A stretch of DNA of 64,000 bases from Phialocephala subalpina (Eukaryota; Ascomycota; Leotiomycetes; Helotiales; Mollisiaceae), in assembly GCA_900073065.1 (NCBI GenBank), contig FJOG01000002.1, positions 442,800-506,799 of the forward strand. Reading direction: 5' to 3'. This document shows, in pieces, positions 48,497 through 59,113 of the stretch. The notes below the pieces were generated by a model. It was not told where the DNA came from and searched no databases. It was given only the letters and a program-made list of their open reading frames with translations. Every line of letters begins with the position of its first letter. Within the stretch, counting starts at the first letter, position 1. The position numbers and the translations under genes are program-made.

Positions 48497-50923
48497 TCAG
48501 GCTCTCAACGTATCGCCAATTCGCTTTCTTGCTCCTTTCTTCCGAGCCTTCCTGCCAATCATCAAGAGTATTTCTTGACCCCTTTCATCCTTCAAGACTT
48601 CTGCTTGACTTGTGCCNNNNNNNNNNNNNNNNNNNNNNNNNNNNNNNNNNNNNNNNNNNNNNNNNNNNNNNNNNNNNNNNNNNNNNNNNNNNNNNNNNNN
48701 NNNNNNNNNNNNNNNNNNNNNNNNNNNNNNNNNNNNNNNNNNNNNNNNNNNNNNNNNNNNNNNNNNNNNNNNNNNNNNNNNNNNNNNNNNNNNNNNNNNN
48801 NNNNNNNNNNNNNNNNNNNNNNNNNNNNNNNNNNNNNNNNNNNNNNNNNNNNNNNNNNNNNNNNNNNNNNNNNNNNNNNNNNNNNNNNNNNNNNNNNNNN
48901 NNNNNNNNNNNNNNNNNNNNNNNNNNNNNNNNNNNNNNNNNNNNNNNNNNNNNNNNNNNNNNNNNNNNNNNNNNNNNNNNNNNNNNNNNNNNNNNNNNNN
49001 NNNNNNNNNNNNNNNNNNNNNNNNNNNNNNNNNNNNNNNNNNNNNNNNNNNNNNNNNNNNNNNNNNNNNNNNNNNNNNNNNNNNNNNNNNNNNNNNNNNN
49101 NNNNNNNNNNNNNNNNNNNNNNNNNNNNNNNNNNNNNNNNNNNNNNNNNNNNNNNNNNNNNNNNNNNNNNNNNNNNNNNNNNNNNNNNNNNNNNNNNNNN
49201 NNNNNNNNNNNNNNNNNNNNNNNNNNNNNNNNNNNNNNNNNNNNNNNNNNNNNNNNTCATCCCTAACTTCTACAGCAGTCCATCTCTGCTCTCTCCATCC
49301 GAATTTGTTTCCCTCTCCCCCTTTCTTTCCCTCTTCCTCTTTCTTTCCCTCTTCCTCTTTCTTTCCCTCTCTGCCTTCGCCCTTCCCATTCAAATCTGTA
49401 CCTGATTTGATGCGGAAAAGACCAATATTAGGCGTCTCGTCCTTGAGGATTTCGATTACTATACAATAGCTTACTTCTCCCGGTTCAGGAGCCGGCTGAT
49501 CCTCATCTCGTCCATACAACAACTCCGCATCCTCCCTCCTCTTCGGCAGACTCGAACAAAAAACATGCAAACTGGGAAACTGGCTAAAATAACTCCCCAA
49601 ACTCGGTTTCAGCGGATTACTCGCAAATATTGATTTCAGCTCTTGTTGTTTCGACGGATTGGCGGCGAAAAAACTGGATGGCTTTGAGGGTGTGGTGGTA
49701 TTGTGGAGTATGGTTAGGATGTTTTGGGTTGTTGTTAGGGTGTGGATTTGGTGGGAGAGGAGGGAAGTTAGGTTGAGTGCTTCACGAATAAATGTTAGCG
49801 AGGCGTGGAACGAGGGAGGGGAAGGGGATAAAGACGAACCGTCATTCTTCTCTTTGCGGGAGAATAGATCGTTGAGGAGGGTTGTTAGGTTGTCGATTAT
49901 TAGGATTTCTACTCCGTCATCACAATCCTCCTTCTTCTGCTCCGGATCGTGTGGTGCCTTCTCATCCACAGGTGAAAGCTCTTCATCGCTATCGACAACT
50001 TCTGCAACAGAGACAACATGAGCACGAGCTGGGTGTTCCTCAATCGGCGTTAAATCTTCTTGGCTGTCATTTATTTCCGGCTCGGGAGCTGGCCAGTCGG
50101 GACTTGATTGTACCAGTCCGTCTATCTTCTTCCCTTCTGCTCCTTCTTCCAATGGGTCGATAGGAGGATTAGTATCATGTCGTCCAACTTCACCGAGTAC
50201 CTCCCACAAACCTTCGATATCGAAGACCCGGCTGATGGCCACCATTTCTAGACATCGTTGGACATCCCTTTCGATCCTTTCTTTGATGAGAAGATCTTCG
50301 AAAGGCTGGTCTGGGCGAGAAACAGCATGGTTGGCTGTCTGGATTGCGTTTCGGGATTGGACGGTGTGGGAGGTGGTGATACGTGATCTGAGAACCTCCG
50401 CGAGGAGCGGTAGGGGGAACGATCCTGTTGTGTCGATTACTGTTGCTTTGGTGTTGGTTTTTTGAGAGTCAGAGGTGCCTGGTAACAGGTGAGGAAGGAG
50501 AGTTGAGGCTAGGAGATGAAGTGACATCTAGGTTTAGTGTTAGTAAGAGTATCATTTAGAGTAGTGAAAATGATATCAGGTGAGATGAAAACAGGCCTGG
50601 AGTTCTCAACTGAGATAGAGAATCATCTCTTCAACATGGTCGTTTCCAGCTCAGACTTTCATCCCAAGCACGTGTTCCTCGACCTGACTTACCATTCGTC
50701 CTTCTGTGCCTTCAGCACTGATACCCATAACAATACCTCTTTCGGCACCGCCTCCAAGAATCTCATCGATTTCCTCACAACCTGAGCTCAGCCGTTCCGG
50801 TTGACCATTCCTCGTGAACCTAGTCTTTTGCTTTTCCTCAAGTTCAAGGAGAGTGGACGCTAGGATAGGGAGTGCAGGCTCCGGCTGAGGCTCCGGGAGC
50901 GTAGGATGATCTAGCTGAACCAT
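48497..50923 (-). CDS. RecA/Rad51-like DNA repair protein, interrupted by an assembly gap
   Basis: Exon 1 is 50923-50693 (77 aa) and exon 2 runs from 50527 to the stop at 48497, across the N run. Exon 1 has RLSSGCEEIDEILGGGAERG followed by IVMGISAEGTEG, the start of a RecA-type core. Exon 2 gives ATVIDTTGSFPLPLLAEVLR, ISRVFDIEGLWEVLGEV, the Walker B-like VEILIIDNLTTLLNDLF, and later IFASNPLKPSLGSYFSQFPS. This layout fits fungal Rad51 paralogue-like proteins acting in recombination repair in the nucleus. The Walker A position reads AEGTEGRM, without the usual G-K-T/S. A Lys/Glu-Gly low-complexity segment (EGKKEEEGKK repeats, 49320-49375) abuts the 640-bp gap, so the C-terminus and reading frame beyond it are unverified. 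Confidence 0.65.
48617..49256. other. Assembly gap (640 N)
   Basis: An unbroken run of N inside the Rad51-like gene. The adjoining sequence at 49310-49380 is a CTTTCCCTCTTCCTC repeat, so the gap probably marks an unresolved low-complexity repeat. Confidence 1.
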
Positions 50924-51490
50924 GTTGTCCGGCGTGGTAGTCTTCAGACTTCGTGTGATGAGGCATCAGATGAGAATAAAAGTGATCTCTGCCGATTCAA
51001 ATCTCGAAGGAGCGGAGACCCGTTGCATGACTTGAAATGAGCTAAGCGAGAGAGAACACAACGGACAATTAGGGACAGAGAACGAGCTGCGAATCAAGTG
51101 ATGACCAGCTTTGAGAAATCACATTGTTGATGAAGTTGTGCTGCCGTTGATGAAGGTTGAAGCTCATGATGAATGAGGCTAGTGTTATCAACTAGGAAGC
51201 GAGCCTGCCTATTTCCAAAAAAAAAAAATTCTGTATAGCAAAACATCAACACATCCTTCTACTCATGCCTATAATATACAATTCTCTTGTGTTAATGATC
51301 AAGTGATCCCGTTCCCAGTTTTCCAACATTCATGCACCCAAAAATAAACTACATCACGTGAAACCCACTTCTGGCCACACCTCGGGCGATCTCGAAGTCT
51401 AGACCGACCCAAAATGCACATCGTGTATCAACTTCATGGAAACAACCAAACACAAACCCAACACAAAGTCAGTGTCCAAATGAGGCAGCT
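50924..51490. promoter_or_regulatory. Upstream region of the Rad51-like gene
   Basis: About 570 bp before the repeat array begins; a poly(A) run at 51219-51229. No gene. Confidence 0.4.
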
Positions 51491-51499
51491 GTCGATCCC

Positions 51500-52080
51500 A
51501 CTGCGATGTGCAACAATCCAACTTTCAAGACTCGATTCGCCTTTTCTGACACGGCTGGTTGGATAAAAGTCTGCTGCCGTGAATCCGTGGAAGCCGTGGC
51601 TTTCAACCTGGAGAGTTACCGAAGTTACACAGCCATGCATGCATCGTGAGGGCGTCAACCAAGGCGCTTTCCTAGTCCAGACTACTTGTCGAGCCATCAA
51701 CATGTCGATCACAGATTTACGATGTGCAACAAAGTCAACTTTCACAAGTTCTCTAAGTGTCAGCTGGCGGATGCTGCTGACTGGATCAAAGTCTGGGGCT
51801 TCCATGGGCAGCCATGCATCATACTGTAAAAGCTCAACCAAGGCGATTCCTAGGTCCAGACTGCTCATCAGGCTACCGACATGTTGATCTCGGATTTTGC
51901 GAAGTGCAACAAAGGCAACTTTCAAATGTTAACCTCTTTCTCGAGTTCCCTGACGGATCCGGCTGGCTAGGTAAAATTTGGTGGCTTTAACCGCATCGTG
52001 AAGCTCGCTTTCTAGGTCCAGACTTGCTTGTCAAGCCATCAGGATGTCGATCACAGAATTCGCGACGTGCAACAAACCAT
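51500..52080 (+). repeat. Best-preserved tandem units at the left edge of the array
   Basis: The first units are alike over most of their roughly 200 bp. After each core comes CAACTTTC, then CGGCTGG/CAGCTGGCGGATG with GGATAAAAGTCTG/GGATCAAAGTCTG, then CCTAGGTCCAGACT (51672, 51850, 52012) and CGATCACAGA or TTGATCTCGGA leading into the next core. This shows that the array arose by tandem duplication of a unit of about 200 bp. Units further right keep mainly the core and its upstream block. Confidence 0.75.
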
Positions 52081-54336
52081 TTCCTGCAGATTATTGTCTC
52101 TAAAACCTGCTTGAATTGAGAATTAAAGGACTCCAAGACGGCGATGCCCGTTTGTTGGCTTGGATCGTGGGGTCAAGGGGCTGACGCCTCACACCATTTC
52201 CCGTGGGTCTCGACTGCTCTAAATCATCCAAATGTGGGCAATGCGCTGGGCGATCATAACTGCGACTTGCAACAATCATCGAAGTTCTTCAACGGAAGAG
52301 ATGTGCTGCGGTTTCAGAGCATCTCGCGGACATGAGATCATCCTATTTTACATGGATATATCTTGGTGGTAAGTTGAGATCGTCTACCTCACTTTCTGGA
52401 ATCCAACAGAATCTGGACGGTCTGGGCCTCTTGGCGGACCTGGGCGATCATTTACGACGTGCAACAGAGCTTTGAAAGCTTCAAGAGAGGAATCCGTTGG
52501 AGGGATCTCGTCCAAGTATCCAAGTATCCAAGTTATTGGTACTGTTCTGCGCTTCTGCAGGAGACTTGAACATGTGTTTCGTGGTGTGAGACGGACAATA
52601 ATATTAACGAGTAAGCGAAGGCTACACAAAAAGACTGCCCGGAAAGGTTTCTCGAATGCTCCAAATGCGGACGATCTTTGTACGATGTGCAACAGATTCT
52701 GTATTCATCTCCTTCTTTAGGCTTTTCGGAGTCGTGTCTGGAGGATCTTCCATGAAGTTGATGCATGTGGCCGTGCGTTGGTCATGAAGTTGACGATCTC
52801 AACCCTCAACCGCAAATCTGGAGCGCTCCGAGGATTCGGCGATCCTCTTGCGACGTGCAACAGAGAAGCATTGAACCGCCATTTCACGACTCTGCGAACC
52901 TTCTATCGTGAGATTCAACCCAAAATATCCCCAGGGTTACATCGTGGGCCGGGAGCAAGTGTGGGTACGTGGAAGAGAGCGAAGAGCAAGCCACTGGTGA
53001 AAGCCTCAAAGCAACATCCATTCTGGACCTCTCAAGCCCTGCGACGATCCATTTTTCGCGACATGCAACAGAAGCCTCCCTACTTTTCATGTGTATCTTC
53101 CTCTAAAATCCGGGTGTCTGGTACTTCAACGTACGGAACCTCATCTATCCAGCGCCAGGTCCCCGCCTCAATAAGTTGACGTGCATCAAGCTCGAACACT
53201 CCAAAATGCATTTCAAAGACCCTTGGACAGCTGGACCAAAATGCGATTCGCAACAAACGTTCCTTCCTATTCATCCAACTGGCTGATCGGTCGAAGGATT
53301 GCTGCGAGATCTTAGAACTTGAAGTGCATCCTGCATGACTTCGGAGGCTAAAATCGAGACCAAGAACAGCCGCATGACAACCTCGCTGGAATCTCATCTC
53401 GAACGATCCATGGATGGCGATCCTCAATCTACGATGTGCAACAAATGGGATTTGATCTCAGCTGAATGGACGGAAGTAGCTCCTTGCACAGCTGAAAGGG
53501 TCTCGGGATATGCCCAGAAACATCTCGTCATGGCGTACGGAAGGTACAAAAACAATAATATCCCGACCGAGCTGAGCATTAAGGGGGAAGCAGAAGCCGA
53601 AACCTCCCCACTTTCCCATCTTGACATGAAGGAAATCCACTCTCCTGCATAACATTTGCGAAGTGCAACAAACCTTTGAAAAGCATACCAAAGCATCCTT
53701 TTAGTGCTAAAGATCAGCCCCATGATCCCTTCAAGTCTCGGAGATTTTCCTGAGCACCGTCCATCGTGACCTCATTCCCGACCAAAGACCGCTACTTGCG
53801 GATCATCCACAACCGTTTTCGTCGAAGTCTGGGACCGGTGAGCAGCAGTCAAAGCTGGGCGAGAATGTCGATGTGCAACAGAATCTGCAAGTAGAGAATC
53901 CTCATAGGTCTTCATGTCTGTCATGAGAATGTTGTCTTGAAAACAACCTCGAAAAGTGTTGCGATGTGCCTCGGGTGCTTCTGCTCGCTAAAAGAAAGAC
54001 GCCCCTTTTGGATTCTGGTCCCCTGGCTCCTATATTTTTTATTCAAGATCACGAGCACTCTACCATTCAACTTACTACGATCTCACGATCAACAATCGTA
54101 CTGAAGGAAAGTCTCATCTCGAAATCTCTTACCCGGTGTCCAAGTCACAGAAGTCGGTGAACATCGCAGCATCCACATTTCATCAGCCCTGTCCTTTCCA
54201 CACGAAGTTCACCCACCAGACCGCTATCACGCCTCATCCAACACCAATTCTCTCGGCACAAAATCCGACATGCAACAAAATATCTACTTCCCTCATAGAA
54301 AATTTAAGTTTCAGCCATAACATTCGTCAACAGCTT

Positions 54337-54376
<40 letters not shown>
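54337..54376. repeat. (TCG)n microsatellite
   Basis: About 13 perfect GTC/TCG triplets inside one spacer of the array. It creates a poly-Ser stretch in a chance ORF (54136-54612). Confidence 0.9.
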
Positions 54377-57300
54377 GTGACATTCCCACAGTACACCCGT
54401 CGGTTCCGAACCGCTGGGCCAAGCTCGGCATCCGGCAGTCAAGCAACCCTTTTCTTGCACACGAAGCCGTCAGTCGCCGTTTTGCTTGCAGCTTTTCTTC
54501 GGTACTAGACTCTGGGCGGAAAGTGAGATGTGCAACAAAGACTTTTTTCGAGTTGGAAATGACGTGGAATTGTGTGACGAGATGGGTTTGGATGTCTTGG
54601 ATGATGATGTAGCGTAGGGGGGAAGAAGTCTCGTCAACTGGGCAAAGGCCGTTCGCTTAGCCAAGACTTGGTGAACTTCCCCCTTTTCGAACACAGGAGG
54701 ACGATGAACACAGACAGTGCGTCTCTACTGATTTTCAAACTAGCACAGTTCATCCTCAACCTCAAATTTTTGTCGTTCATCTCCATTCCCCAACTCATCG
54801 CGAGAATACAATTCTCTCAGCGACATCGGCTGTGGACATTTCCCCGCCGCATCCAAATCAAAAAGAAAAGAAGGATCTCGCCAGCACATCCCTTCCCATT
54901 ACACACACCCCTTGAAAAAGGCTTCAAACATCACTCCACAACCAAACACATCTGGCCCACACCCATTAACTTGGCCGCATCTAAGACGTGCAACAAGATC
55001 TTATCTCCATACCTCAAAAGGGCGGCTTGCGTATGTTGATTTGAGGGTCTAGAGATCCAAAAAGAGAGATCGCATCCGGCGTCTAAAAAAAAATCTCGCC
55101 AACGCACGCCATGAGTTTATAATTCCCATCTAGCCAACTTGGGGAGGTTTGCGACTTGCAACAAAATCTGTTTTTCTGCGTCTCATTCTTAGTTATTCCC
55201 TTAAGTCAAGAGATCCAAGAAGGAAGAGCATAACCACATCGGCGCGTCCACGGAAAAGACTCATCACCAACATGACATGAGTCCACAACACTACATCTGG
55301 GCTTGCATCCATCAACTTGGCTGTAGTTGCGACTTGCAACAAGATCCGATGACTTGTGCCTCATAAACTTTATTTTCTTTGGGCCAAGGTATCCAAGAAG
55401 AAGACCGTGACCGGAACGGCTCGTCCACATCAATTAGCATCGTTCAACACCATCAGTCCACCACAAATCACAGATCATCAAACACCCAAAAACTTAATCA
55501 CATTTACGACGTGCAACAAAGATGATCAAGATCTCTTATCCATGCCTCATAACCACCGCTTACGTACTATAGTTGAAAGTCAAGACCGAAAACCGCACCC
55601 TGGCCTGAAGAGAAACTCCCGCCAACACGACCTTCCATGCAATCAACCCATACGATTGTCCATCTAGCCCAACGCCTGTCAACTTGGCTGCATTTACGAC
55701 TTGCAACAAAACTCCAACTTCCCTTACATCTTGTCCTGTAATCCAAAAGTCTCGTCGTCAAGAAGTCAAGAAGGAAGTACTCTTCCGTTCCGTCTGTACC
55801 GGCTCGGCACATGACGGAGACCTCGTCTTGTTTCCGTACCAAGGTCCCGACATAAGGCCGCTTTTTGTATCTTTTGATTTGAAGAGAACCCGACAGATCT
55901 AAGAAAAGAAATTTTAGAGCCTCGGCGAGGAGTGCGATGTGCAACAATTCTGTATTCTGATTCTTTGATAGAATTGTCTTACGAAGCGTCGAAGATGTTG
56001 AGATGAGGCTTACGAGGCCAGAGAAATTTGAGAGCCAAGGATCTTGGCTTTGGCTGCCTCTTTCCTGGAGATCGGCTTGTCACGGCGAAAGGACAAAGTT
56101 TACGCAAGTCTCAAGATCTTGGATGATGCGCATACGTTTCAAGGACGACTGTTCATTCGAGGAATTTCTCTTGTTCTCAAGACACACATGCAGCAATACA
56201 AGGGTACACACCCCTCTCCGGCCTAGGCCTTTGAACTCAATTTGGCACTCAACAACATCACAACGCAAGACCCGAGACTTTGCACCATCAGTTCATTTCC
56301 ACCATCCAGACACAGCTGTATCAAGTCATTTGAATCTCTAGCTCCTGGGCGGAAATCTCGATGTGCAACAAAAATTTTACGCAGATCATTTGAGGGAAAA
56401 GTTGAGAGCTAAATGCAGGATAGTCTTTCTCCGGATGTCGAAATATCCCCGGATCTAAACCTCATCGTCAGCTCCTTTTCAGCGTCTAGACTTAATGTAA
56501 CCAAATCCCTAGAATTGTTAGCTCCTGGGCAAGAAATTCAGACGTGCAACAAACAAACTGTCAAGAGGGAGAGGAAGAAGGTTTCCGCCCGGCGGTTCGA
56601 TTCGGTGTTCGCAGCAAGAAGATCCAGCATCCTGGACTTTACCACTGTACAACCAGATGATTGGAACACTTAGCCCCTGGGCACTTTTTCAGACGTGCAA
56701 CAAAGATTTGATCTTCAAATCAAACTCTTACTCCGGCGCTCCCTAGATTCCTCCGTCTCTGCACAATGCACGCCAAAGTCAAGGATCTATCCAGGATCTC
56801 GGCACGCATATCCAAAGCACAACATCAGCTCATACCTAATATGGCAACATCTACGCAAAGATGTACCAACCCATCGGAACACTTAGCCTGACTGGGCATG
56901 CTTATCGACGTGCAACAAACCATTCAGTCTTCAAATCAAATGGCTCTGGACAGAAAACTTCCGGATCTCCATTTCTCCACGGGATCTCGGCTTTCCCATC
57001 TAGCCTTTAGCAAGACCATTTACGTATCCAAACCCTCGGGTCACCTAGTCTCTGGGCACTTTACTCGACATGCAACAATTCGTTCGTCCTCAAATCATTT
57101 AGGCAGCGCGAAACAAAACAAGAGACAATGGTGAAGTGAAGTCACCGTACCAGCAGAAGCAAAGTTCCGGCACTCGCTGGACCGAGGAGATGGCTTGACG
57201 CTATGAACGGGAGCGGGCCGTGAACTCGACCGGATTTTGGGGATCCGGAGGTTTGATTGTTTCTTCTCAGCACGGTTGATCCGTTCATTCATTCAGTGTC

Positions 57301-58540
57301 TGAACTTTTACTTGCGTTTGATCCATTTGTTGCAAGTCTTTACTTAAGCTTAATCTTAGGGTCTGTGACTTCCGGCTTGCTCGATTCAAGCTTATGATGT
57401 TAGTTAGTTAGTTATGGATACAGACTCAGACGATGAAGACGACGGACCTAATTTCCTGTCTTATCTGAACTCATCTCCCCCAGAATTCCATTTCAAAATC
57501 CCAAGTCTTAGACTGCCCCTAAACAGAACTTCTTCGACGTCCAACATCCCATCTCAACGACAGCTTCGCAGCTCTTTTCAAGCACAATTTGAATGATCTC
57601 AGGAGTCAAGACACATTTTGATACCCTCCTCTTCAAGTATCAAACAATCTTCAACCTCAATCCAATATGAAGCCACTTCATCCATCAGTGATATCCTACC
57701 CCTCAACCCCGCCAACCTCCAAATCTCTAGTTTGGGAACTGGCACCTCAAAAGAGCAGTCTAGAACAACTTCCGAAACACATTCAAAAGTCTATATCAAC
57801 TGTTGCACATCGCACCCCTCCGCCGAGATTTCCCCAAGTATCCAAAGCCGATCGAGAATCTCGAATGTGCACAAAGTGAATGCCAAACTGAGCACGACCC
57901 CTCTCCTCGCCTCCCCGGTTTCGAAACCTCACGGCATGAACAACCAAGCCGGAACAGCTGGTTCCTGGCATACCCAAAGCCCAAATCAGGTCCGTGATAT
58001 GATCGCTTAGAAAAAACATCTGGTTTGATTCGGTGATCAAACCGAAGAAGAAGATCAAGAGTAGGTTAAAGTGTGGCCAATTCCAAGACCCTCGAACTCC
58101 TCGGCGCCACTTGCGATGTGCAACATTGGGGAAATATCGGATGGATTCATTCATCCATCCCTTTTGAAGTTTTGAGCCTCGATCGCTCTAAAACTATTTT
58201 GGAGATTCGGCCTGGGTCTGGGTATAAATACACGATGGGAATGTAGAGATTCATGCGCAATGAATTGGTTGTGGAGACGAAGAAGTCTGGATTTATACGG
58301 AAGAGGGGCAACCAAGGAAGTCTAGATGTACGTACGATATGCAACAATTGATATGGCATTGTAGAGCCTCAATCTGAATTTGGATAAATGGGTGAGTGAG
58401 TCGTGATCCCAGAGAAAATCAGGAGTCTGCATGATTACTGAGGAGGTGTGTTAAAGGTCTGGAGCTTGAAAACAATCTAGACGTCGACAACCGAGAGGCA
58501 AAGGCAAGTCTAGACGCCAGTCCGATATGCAACCACAGAC

Positions 58541-59113
58541 CTGCTTTACAATTTCACCATACACGGATCAGAAGCTCCTAATTCACAGACCTCACAAAAT
58601 GGCAAGGTAGGAAGGTTTCATTCATCAATTCATTTCGTTCCATTCCATTTAGTTCGGTTCAGTCCCGAGTCAATTTGCCACCACCCTGTCTCTCCCTCCC
58701 ACACTACACTCACAATACATGCATGCCCTGAAAGACATATCTCCTCACCACCATATATCATCCCCAATTGCTATTGCTCTACCTCCCTCCCCGACTCTCC
58801 TATTCTCGCGAAGGAGATAAAGAGACCGCCCTACGCCAACGCCCTATATGCAGGAGTCTGGCCATTCATCAAAGAAATTACTCCATGTATCCATCCCCAT
58901 CCCCTCCAGTGTCTTCTAGAAAAAAAATTGCAGGCTCAATGTATGTTTGGCCCATTGGAAATCTTCGCTATCCAGACCATCAATACAGCGAGGAATTAAA
59001 GCGAAGCAATGAGTTCGAAAAGAAATCGTTCGTGGGCTGTTGCCACTTGATGCTCGTTCGTTTAGGTGCTCGAAATTTGTGCTGGTAATCCGCCGAAAAT
59101 GGACTCGTCGTAC
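58541..59113. other. Spacer between the array and Pal1
   Basis: CT-rich 3' flank of the Pal1 gene; no array core after 58528 and no supported ORF. Confidence 0.4.

Larger units (their letters stand above)
51500..58535 (+). repeat. Array of spaced GAY-N-TGCAACA boxes
   Basis: About 31 copies of a short core with consensus GCGAYGTGCAACAAA. TGCAAC starts (hand-counted) are at 51509, 51725, 51904, 52068, 52268, 52460, 52688, 52856, 53064, 53437, 53664, 53874, 54271, 54531, 54989, 55157, 55335, 55512, 55702, 55940, 56364, 56545, 56696, 56911, 57071, 58119, 58340 and 58528, with a CGCAAC variant at 53249 and inverted copies (GTTGCA) at 57329 and 57802. Most spacings are 150-240 bp; three gaps near 400-460 bp look like double units, and degenerate cores fall in two of them (54084, 56189). 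Many copies have CTGGGC, TTGGCTG or GGCGATC 12-20 bp upstream. The core variants fall in different reading frames with stops around them, so no protein is encoded. No known satellite, CRISPR, snoRNA or tRNA family fits. Confidence 0.9.

Noticed and set aside
48430..49469. Long plus-strand and minus-strand ORFs through the N run
   Set aside because: They are open only because N codons are not stops; only the minus ORF with Rad51-like sequence on the upstream side has support.
54136..54612. 158-codon ORF with poly-Ser inside the array
   Set aside because: The Ser run is a TCG microsatellite, two array boxes fall in the ORF in different frames, and no domain or splice pattern supports it.
57414..58010. 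Two adjoining Ser-rich ORFs as a possible gene (acidic start DTDSDDEDDGP)
   Set aside because: They contain an inverted array box, have a stop between them with no fitting intron, and match nothing known.
51500..58535. Array read as a CRISPR-like locus (short repeat, unique spacers)
   Set aside because: The box is too short and variable, spacers are 150-240 bp and themselves descend from a common unit, orientation changes, and the DNA is eukaryotic. No cas-like gene is present.
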